From Calycina herbarum (lineage: Eukaryota > Ascomycota > Leotiomycetes > Helotiales > Pezizellaceae), in the NCBI GenBank assembly GCA_001414485.1, contig LLEY01000246.1:1-64000 (forward strand): a DNA stretch of 64,000 nt, in the 5' to 3' direction. Position 1 is the stretch's first letter, and every line of letters begins with the position of its first letter. The position numbers and the translations under genes are program-made. The notes below the pieces were generated by a model. The model worked only from the letters and a program-made list of their open reading frames with translations, ran no database searches and was not told the DNA's origin. Shown here in pieces: positions 57,351-64,000 of this stretch.

Positions 57351-59438
57351 TCAATGCATAAATGCTTGGGCGAACTCGAGAATATCGTCCACTGGTGGTG
57401 ATGGTAATTCATCCTCTTTCTCTCGGTCAACGCTCCACCAAATGAAAGGGCCCGAGTATGTATTGGCATGGCCTGGATCTTGACCAGCGGCCCACCAACG
57501 CCCGACGATGGCAGTTCCCCCCGGAAGGACACATCCCTCGTAGTTATGAATTTTGGGCTCGGCGGCACCCCATTGGAATCGTCTCATGACAAATCTCTGG
57601 AAACCACAAACACCCTGTTGTTCAGGCAATGAATGGACTCTCCCATAGATAAACGCATGCTCATGCCCGACATCTCGAGTCATTCCATAGAACGACAACA
57701 CTTGTGGTTTCTCTGGTGGAGTTTGACTTTCAATTCGTTGTTTCTTTCGAGGAGACGACCGAACCGAGCCCATGGTGCTAACAAAACGAACGGACAAATT
57801 GGCATAAAAGTCGCTACGAAGCTCTTCCTCCCACAAGGATGGCCAGTTCTTGCTCGGAAAGCCGGCTTCGTCAAAAATGATATCAATGTCCTAAAGTGAG
57901 TTAGTATTGTTGTCAATAAGTTCGTTGAAGGCTTTAAACATACTTGGAATGGCTCATGATTAATAACATCCGAGTAGATCTCCCCAGCACCGCCTTTGTC
58001 GTTTCGAATACGTGTCAATTCACGAGTGTGAAGGTATGCTAATAAATGATTAGCCAATCCCGCCAACATAAAATAGAAGGCGACATACTATGGGCGCCCT
58101 TCCAAAAAGGCTTCAACTCTTGTGTGCCACTCTTCAGAACACCTGTCCAATACTGTGGAAGCAGATGCGGAGCCAAATCATGAAATGTATGGGACATAGT
58201 ACCCTCACCAAGGGCCTTGAAGTGATATTTGAAAAAGTTGACGGCGTAGAGCAACCACAACGCGTTGATGACCTGATTATATGTGCCAGTGAATATTGGT
58301 TGGGCTGTAGGTATTGCATACACTTGTGCCTGCGAGACGTCGAAGTTGGAAACGGGCTGAGTCGAGATGTTAGGATTGAGCACGAGTGGTGTCAAGGCAA
58401 GTTGAATGACGAAGGTCAAACCGCCGGGGGCATTCGCTGAAACTATATCCTCAAAGTAGTAGTCGTCACTAAGAACCGCGTCGAGAATATCAATATAGAC
58501 AGGGGAGATATCCTCCTTCTCAGCAGTGACCATCATTCGAATAACGTGCAGATTGCGACCCCATACTTCCTTAACGCCGTCGTGCAAAACTATCTTGGCA
58601 TCCGATTCTGTTGCGAGTTAGATGTTATACCATGAAATGATAGATATGGCTGATCTTACGCAAGATGAGTTCCTTAATCAACTTTCCGCAATCAACTTGT
58701 CTGTTGCAATGGTAAACACGAACAGCCTTTGTAACCCGACTCGAAAATCTCTTCAGACCAAAAATGGTTGGGCGGGAGAGGAAGACCTGTCGGCATTTGT
58801 ACCAATTGGCAAGTTTCCCTGTATCAAGTGGACCGATCGGAAGATCGTAGATTTTTTCAAAACGCTTGCGCCAAACGAACTCGGCAACTGCAGAATTGGT
58901 GACCGGACAGATCAGAATGTAGCTGACGACATCCTCATTGGTATCTAGAAACTCGGCGATGTTTTGATGAATCTATTCGGACGTAAGTTGGCATTGCAAT
59001 GAATAGAGAGGTTGTGAAAGCACTGAATGCGTCCAGAGACGGAGACAAGCCCACGTCGCATAAGGGGTCGCTCGGAAGAGTTTCTCGTTGTCCAAGCCAG
59101 GGGGAAGACGGCAGAAAGACGGCAAGAGACTTGGGGTAGGTAGGTGGCAGATAGAAATAGAAGAGACTCACCTCATTGGGAAATTTCTTGAAGAGGAGAC
59201 CGGCAGAGCTATTAACCTTGATGGGGTCAAGCTCTCTGACCTTTGCCATTGTCACATGGCGCTCTTTTTCCTTGCGCTTAACAGAAGCGACAAGAGGGTC
59301 ATCCTGATCGAGATTCAAGGATTTGACCTCGGAATTGAAAGTCTCTTCGTAGGTTTTGTGAACTGGGCTCTTTGGAGATACACGACCATTGTTAAAACGT
59401 CCTGGCGCCATCGACCGAGTCTTTCGGGCGGGCGACAT
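57351..59438 (-). CDS. F-box-like protein, five exons
   Basis: 577 residues from exons 59438-59172, 58972-58660, 58607-58089, 58038-57944 and 57890-57351, all junctions in frame with GT-AG introns of 50-53 bases except the first (199). The basic N-terminus (MSPARKTRSMAPGRFNNG) precedes an F-box-like segment, LLFKKFPNEIHQNIAEFLD continuing DVVSYILICP (residues about 81-110). Later blocks include WGRNLHVIRMM, DDYYFEDIVSANAPGGL and SWGAAEPKIHNYEG-like sequence. The C-terminal quarter is Trp-rich (VGRWWAAGQDP, SGPFIWWSVD). F-box proteins usually present substrates to an SCF ubiquitin ligase; the substrate here is unknown. I am confident of the gene structure and less so of the F-box label. Confidence 0.75.
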
Positions 59439-59607
59439 GACTATCTTGCCAACGAAGCAATGTTGGACTCGAGGTGCGAAGGCAAAGGGAGAATGCTAAA
59501 CCTACCAAGCAGTCGCAGAGAATTAGCAGGGGTAGGACGCGAAGCCTACCCATGAGAAGAAAGGGGGTGTGGACTTACAGCTATTGGAGATGGAATGGGT
59601 GAGGTGT

Positions 59608-59608
<1 letters not shown>

Positions 59609-59638
<30 letters not shown>
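59609..59638. repeat. TTG microsatellite, ten units
   Basis: An uninterrupted (TTG)10 tract, CAA on the minus strand, in the 5' flank or leader of the F-box gene. Confidence 0.9.
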
Positions 59639-60140
59639 CAAGTACTGACCGGAAACTCCTTGGACGCCCGGCGAAAAAGAATTGTAGACAAGAGAAAAAC
59701 CCACCGAGAATGCAACGACGAAGAACGACGAGCAACGCAGCAGCTGGCTGGGCTGAATTGGAGGGTTGGGTTGGGTTGTGCGGATGTGGTGATGTTGGTG
59801 ATGTTGGGTGGTGGTAAAGGTGAGGGGTCCGAAGAACCTGGAAATATTCGAGGGTGACCTTTGTCGGCAGCGGTCCTGGCCAGTCTCCAGTACGGATTCT
59901 TTCGAGCCCCACTCAGGACTGGACTGATGGAAGGGCAACACACCAGGGATGAATGCACTTCTGCAAACCCAAATGAGTGAATTCGAAATGGTTCAACGAT
60001 GGCTTGAAGAATATGTGGATGTTGCAAGGTGTTCAAGGTAGCAGACTTGCGTGGGTTTGACGAGTTCGCCTTAGCGTGTACCGGTTCTGTCAAAAGGGAA
60101 GGAACGATGAACCAACTTGGTGTGCTAGGTTACCCCAACT

Positions 60141-60170
60141 CTTTAGCAGGTCTTAGCAGGTCTTAGCAGG
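60141..60170. repeat. 10-base tandem repeat, three units
   Basis: TCTTAGCAGG repeated three times; the first unit differs by one base. Confidence 0.85.
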
Positions 60171-60739
60171 CACTCGAGGTAAACCAAAGAGGATGTCGTC
60201 ATCTATCAAGACTTCAGGGAATTCCAGAGCAATTCACGCAAGTCAGATCCCAAATAATCACCATTAAATCCCCAGTCATTCAGTATCACAACACCACCTT
60301 AGACGTCCAGCGAGCTAATGAGATCTCTTGAGTCTAGTTCGAAAATAGAACAAGAGACATTGCTCAAACCATCCATTGCATCTCGCGTCTTTTGGAACTG
60401 ACGATGCCTCGGAAAATGCAGCATCAAGATACCCACCAATGCCCCTACTTGCTTGCGGTACATAGCTTCGTAGACAAAGACGTGCATGATTCATATGAAT
60501 CGGCCAAGTGCAATAATCCCTTACACCTACCATCTTTCACGTCTCCAGCTACGAGAGAATGTATATTTCCCTCTAATTCCATATTTCGCAACCCAGGCTT
60601 TTAGCATTTGCACTGGCAAAGAAAGCCGCAAAGCACTACACTTTGCTAGTGGAGACTACCCCTCACTGACAGTGAATCATAGTCTTGGCATCCGATAACT
60701 GCAGCATCTCGACTGCCTCACTTGAGGTCGTTGGCCATC

Positions 60740-63700
60740 TCGGTTGTGCGACACGTGACAGGTTTTCCCAGCTCCGAATCTCAGTTCTCTAACCATATGA
60801 CCAACACGAATGATCAAGTAGCGCAACCCTTTGGCAGCCCAATTTGATAATTCTATGATAGCCATGGTGGTTTTTAGATCACTCACTCGAGCATTCGCTG
60901 TCAGTTGCTGGGCACGTGACATGTCCTCCAATTTTTTCGCTCGACGGAATTCCAGTTCCTCAGCCATAACAGCATCAAAAATTATCAAACAACGCAGCCT
61001 TTAGGCAGCCTAGTTCAATAATTACATGATATCTAGAGTAGTTCTTTGATGGTGAAACAGGTCCTGGCTCCCCAAGAGGGAAATGGAGTCCCAAAATGTA
61101 CTGTCTTGTGGTATCCATTTTCGGTCTTTGATGCAGCACCTCCCGCTTCCCAGGCAATTCAACTCCTTGTATTGTGCTTGCGAGACTTCTCGCGGCTTCA
61201 GCTTTGGTCTTTCGTACTATTCACTGTGTCGTTCCTGCTCGTTTCTGACTTTTTCGTGGCTTCTTTGCGGGGTATCGTGGGATAATTCGTGGTGTTTTGG
61301 TGGGGGTTTGCAGAATCGTTCCAACTTGTAGCCAGTATTATGGGGTATTGAAGCCTTGTTTCATAGTATTGTACTTCATCTTTGAGGTTCGTCATGCTGT
61401 ATTTGAATTCGTATTTGGGGATTCTCGTAGGAATAGCGTCGAGGAGGGAGGTTGCGGGAATTATACCGGTGGTCGTTCAATCCGCACTTCTCCGTGTTAT
61501 AACCAATATTATGAGGATTTGAATGCTTGTTTCGTCGTCTTGTACTTCATCTTCGAGGTTTATCTCGTCGTTTTTGAATTCGTATTTGCAAATATTCGTG
61601 GAAACGGGGCTAAGGAGGGAGGTTGCGGGAATTATGCAAGTGTTCGTTGAATTCGCACTCTTCCATGTTAGAACCAGCATTATAAGGGCCTAAGAGCTTG
61701 TTTGGTCGTATTGTACTTCGTGTTTGAAGGTATATTCGTAGTATTTGAATTCGTATTCGTGGATTTGGGGAGGAAGAGGATGGAGGGGGAGAGATCGCGG
61801 GATTTCGGCCGGTACTCGTTCGATTCGCACATGTGGACTTCATATTCGAGGCTTGAGGACTCATTTTGTACTGTTTTGATTCGCTTTTAATGGTTTATTC
61901 GTTATGATTGTATTCGTATTCGTGCAATTATAGAAGAGTAGGATCGAGGGAGGAGAGCGCCGGATTTCTGTCGTTGATCGTTCGATTCGTACTTGGTCTT
62001 CGTATTCGAGGCTTCGTTCTTCCGTGGATCTGTTAAAAGAGAAGTATGAGTATCTGTTCTTATTCAATTGAGGGAAGAGGAAGACCATGGAGTGTTGCTT
62101 GCGAGTTTCGAGTGCGCGGGAAGGATGGTGATTGGGGTACGAGAACACCTCCAAGTCGCGAGCTCTCCTCTTCCTCTAGAAGAACCTCGAGAAAGAGATC
62201 TGATACACTAGTCTCGCAGTTTACCTGGAGAAGATGAAGTCCTCGATTTTGCCTCCGAGTCTCTGAAGCTTGAAAAGTATGATAAACAGGTCTCGGAGGT
62301 GTCGTCAAGTCGGGAGGTTACCTCCAAGAGCTACATCAGAGGCCCGAAACGACTCTAGAAGTTGATCTGGAAAAGAGGAGGTCCTCGCGGTGTTGCCTGA
62401 AAGTCTCGGGAGCCTGAGAAGGACGATAAGTTAGTTTTGGGGATGTAGTGATGCCTTCAAATCGCCAGGTCACCTCAAAGATGGTGGATATATATCCAAG
62501 AACTTTTTGAGGGACCCGAGTTGCTGCTCGGACGGTCATTGAGTGAAGAGGAAGTCCTCAAAGTGTTTCATCCAAGTCTTGAGAGCCCGCGGAGGACGAT
62601 ATTGGGTTGCGGGGAGACTTTCAAATCACCAGGTCACCTCCACGTTCCCGTAGAACGAGAATACGTATCTAACAACTCTCTGGGGAACCTTAATTGTCGC
62701 TCTGGTAGTTATTAGGTGAAGTAAACTCTTCGTAGGGTTGCTTCCGAGTCTTGGGTGTCCGCGAAGAACGATAGGTGGGTTATGAAGATAGTTTTAAGCC
62801 GCCAGGTGAAATCCAAGTGCTGGTAGAGGAGGATCCGTATCCAAGAACTCCCCGGGACACCTAAAATCACTTCGGCGATTGGATCGAGAGAAGAAGAAGT
62901 CGTCGTAGTTTTCCCTCTTAGTTTGGAGAGCCAGTGTGGGGAGATAATTGGGGGTTGAAGATGACTTCAAGTCGCTAGACTACTTCCGAGTGCTCTCGTA
63001 GAACGAGGATACGTATCCAAGACCCCCACGAAAGGGCTAGAATCCCTCTGGCGATTCAATGAAGAAGTTTTCATAGCATTGCTTCCCAATCCGAAGAGCC
63101 ACGTGGGGTGAAAATTACGGGTTGAAGACGCCTTCAAGCCGTCAGGTCACTTTTCAGTGCTCAGAAACCGAGGAGAGGCATCCGAACTTATTGAAATAAT
63201 TGAGATGCCGCTCCAGCAGTTCTCAATAAGGTGAGGAAATTTCTTGTATCGTGTCTTCAAGTCGCTATGTCACCTCCAAGTCCTCGGAGATCAATCATGG
63301 ACACCTGAGAACTCTCTGAAAGAATATGGCGGTTTTCAACGAGTAGAGGAAGTTTTTATGCCATGTTTGCAAGTTTAGAGGTTTCGAGAAGGACGAATGA
63401 TTACGGTTTGGAGTTGTCTTCAAGTCCCCAAGTCAACTCCAAGTTTCCAAATACTCAGAAATCAAGTATGCACACCCAAGAACCCCGCGAGAGAATGTCC
63501 TTATAGTGTCCTCCTATCTACGTATCTGCAGAACCTAGAGAGGCTGTGGATCGTAGTTGGGGATGCTTCTAAGCCACAAGTTCGCCTCCCAAAAACGATA
63601 AACCGCTCAGCGATCGGGGATACGCGCCCAAGTGCTTCACGCGAAACCCAAAATTCCACAAAGGGAAGTCCTTGTAGTGTCTTCCTACGGATCTGCAGAG

Positions 63701-63780
63701 CCAAAAGAGGCTGGGGATTGTGGCTTGGAGATGCCGACCAAGTCCCCAGGTCACTTGCTACGCTCAAATAAACATCTGGA
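60740..63780. repeat. Degenerate tandem array, period about 150-175 bases
   Basis: Three successive blocks share a similar spacing. Block 1: CACGTGACA at about 60753 and 60913, and a GCAGCC/TGATAATTCTATGATA-like segment at about 60832 and 60998. Block 2: AGGTTGCGGGAATTAT and relatives at about 61448, 61621, 61790 and 61955, each preceded by TTGAATTCGTATT. Block 3: CTTCAAGTCGCCAGGTCACC and variants at about 62304, 62455, 62617, 62791, 62963, 63131, 63253, 63415, 63563 and 63732. Units are diverged by substitutions and small indels and have no conserved reading frame. It is satellite-like DNA rather than a gene. Confidence 0.65.
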
Positions 63781-64000
63781 GATCAAGGAAATGGATCCGA
63801 GAACTCCGCAAGAGACTCGGAATCACACCGGTGTTTTTATCAAGAAAATCATGCCTTCGTACTGTTTCCTTACGGGTTCAAAGACAGAACTTTCCGTACT
63901 TGCTCTTCCTCTCATTTTTCTCTTCTCTTTGGTTATGTTAAGGGGCTTGCTGTGATTTTGATTTCGAGGTTAGAATTGGTGCTTTCTCATACTTTTCTAG
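63781..64000. other. Right edge of the window
   Basis: No feature supported. It follows the tandem array and continues beyond the window. Confidence 0.4.

Larger units (their letters stand above)
59439..60680. other. 5' flank of the F-box gene
   Basis: It contains a TTG microsatellite and a 10-base triplet repeat. The overlapping poly-Gln/Asn/Leu frames here are shadows of the microsatellite. No supported gene. Confidence 0.5.

Noticed and set aside
59523..60093. Overlapping frames with poly-Gln, poly-Asn and poly-Leu/Val on both strands
   Set aside because: They are shadows of the TTG microsatellite and flanking low-complexity DNA; no start context, splice partner or family.
62000..63780. 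CRISPR-like array
   Set aside because: Repeats are long, diverged and tandem without short constant repeats and unique spacers, and the host is eukaryotic.
1..64000. tRNA or rRNA genes
   Set aside because: I found no convincing cloverleaf with A and B boxes and no ribosomal sequence by eye; a tRNA scan would be needed to exclude them.

Overview
The window is nuclear DNA of a filamentous ascomycete (Pezizomycotina). Supporting signs are short introns of about 50 bases with GTRNGT donors and CTNAC-like branch sites, fungal-only families (Zn2Cys6 regulator, HET, DUF3176, fungal NACHT/STAND, 2EXR-type), a filamentous-fungal Pex20, and transposons carrying repeat-induced point mutation (RIP, CpA to TpA). 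The style suggests Leotiomycetes such as Botrytis or Sclerotinia relatives, but that placement is inference.

Layout. 1-13.96 kb is an accessory block: a decayed DUF3176 membrane-protein gene, a divergent pair of a medium-chain oxidoreductase and a Zn2Cys6 regulator (which has a G-run frameshift), a divergent pair of a four-helix membrane protein and a HET-domain protein (whose frame continues 95 codons past its stop), and a small spliced gene. 16.6-22.5 kb holds a small charged protein, a secreted glycine-rich protein and members A, B and C of a tandem family of small secreted proteins. Member D lies at 32 kb. Between C and D sits an 8-kb nested transposon island (22.49-30.58 kb): a DNA transposon with terminal inverted repeats and an integrase-like transposase, itself interrupted by a 5.47-kb Ty3/gypsy chromovirus. 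The island cuts gene C inside its signal-peptide codons.

32.7-38 kb is an immunity-type neighbourhood: an ankyrin fragment, an intact gene with an R-x4-H (HEPN-like) motif, a NACHT/STAND gene ruined by several lesions, and a 2EXR-like gene. 38-43 kb is gene-poor with coding-like relics. 43.3-46.6 kb carries the two housekeeping genes, PEX20 and SEC13, diverging from each other. 46.6-57.3 kb is largely gene-poor, with a 533-base inverted-repeat element with TA duplication, a perfect 38-base palindrome and one spliced 63-residue membrane-protein gene. 57.35-59.44 kb is a five-exon F-box-like gene. From about 60.7 kb to 63.8 kb the sequence is a degenerate tandem array with a period of about 150-175 bases.

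The window reads as conserved islands (PEX20-SEC13, F-box gene) set in fast-evolving accessory DNA with secreted-protein, incompatibility-type and transposon content. Broken genes are unusually frequent. Some of the single-base frameshifts lie in homopolymers and could be assembly errors.
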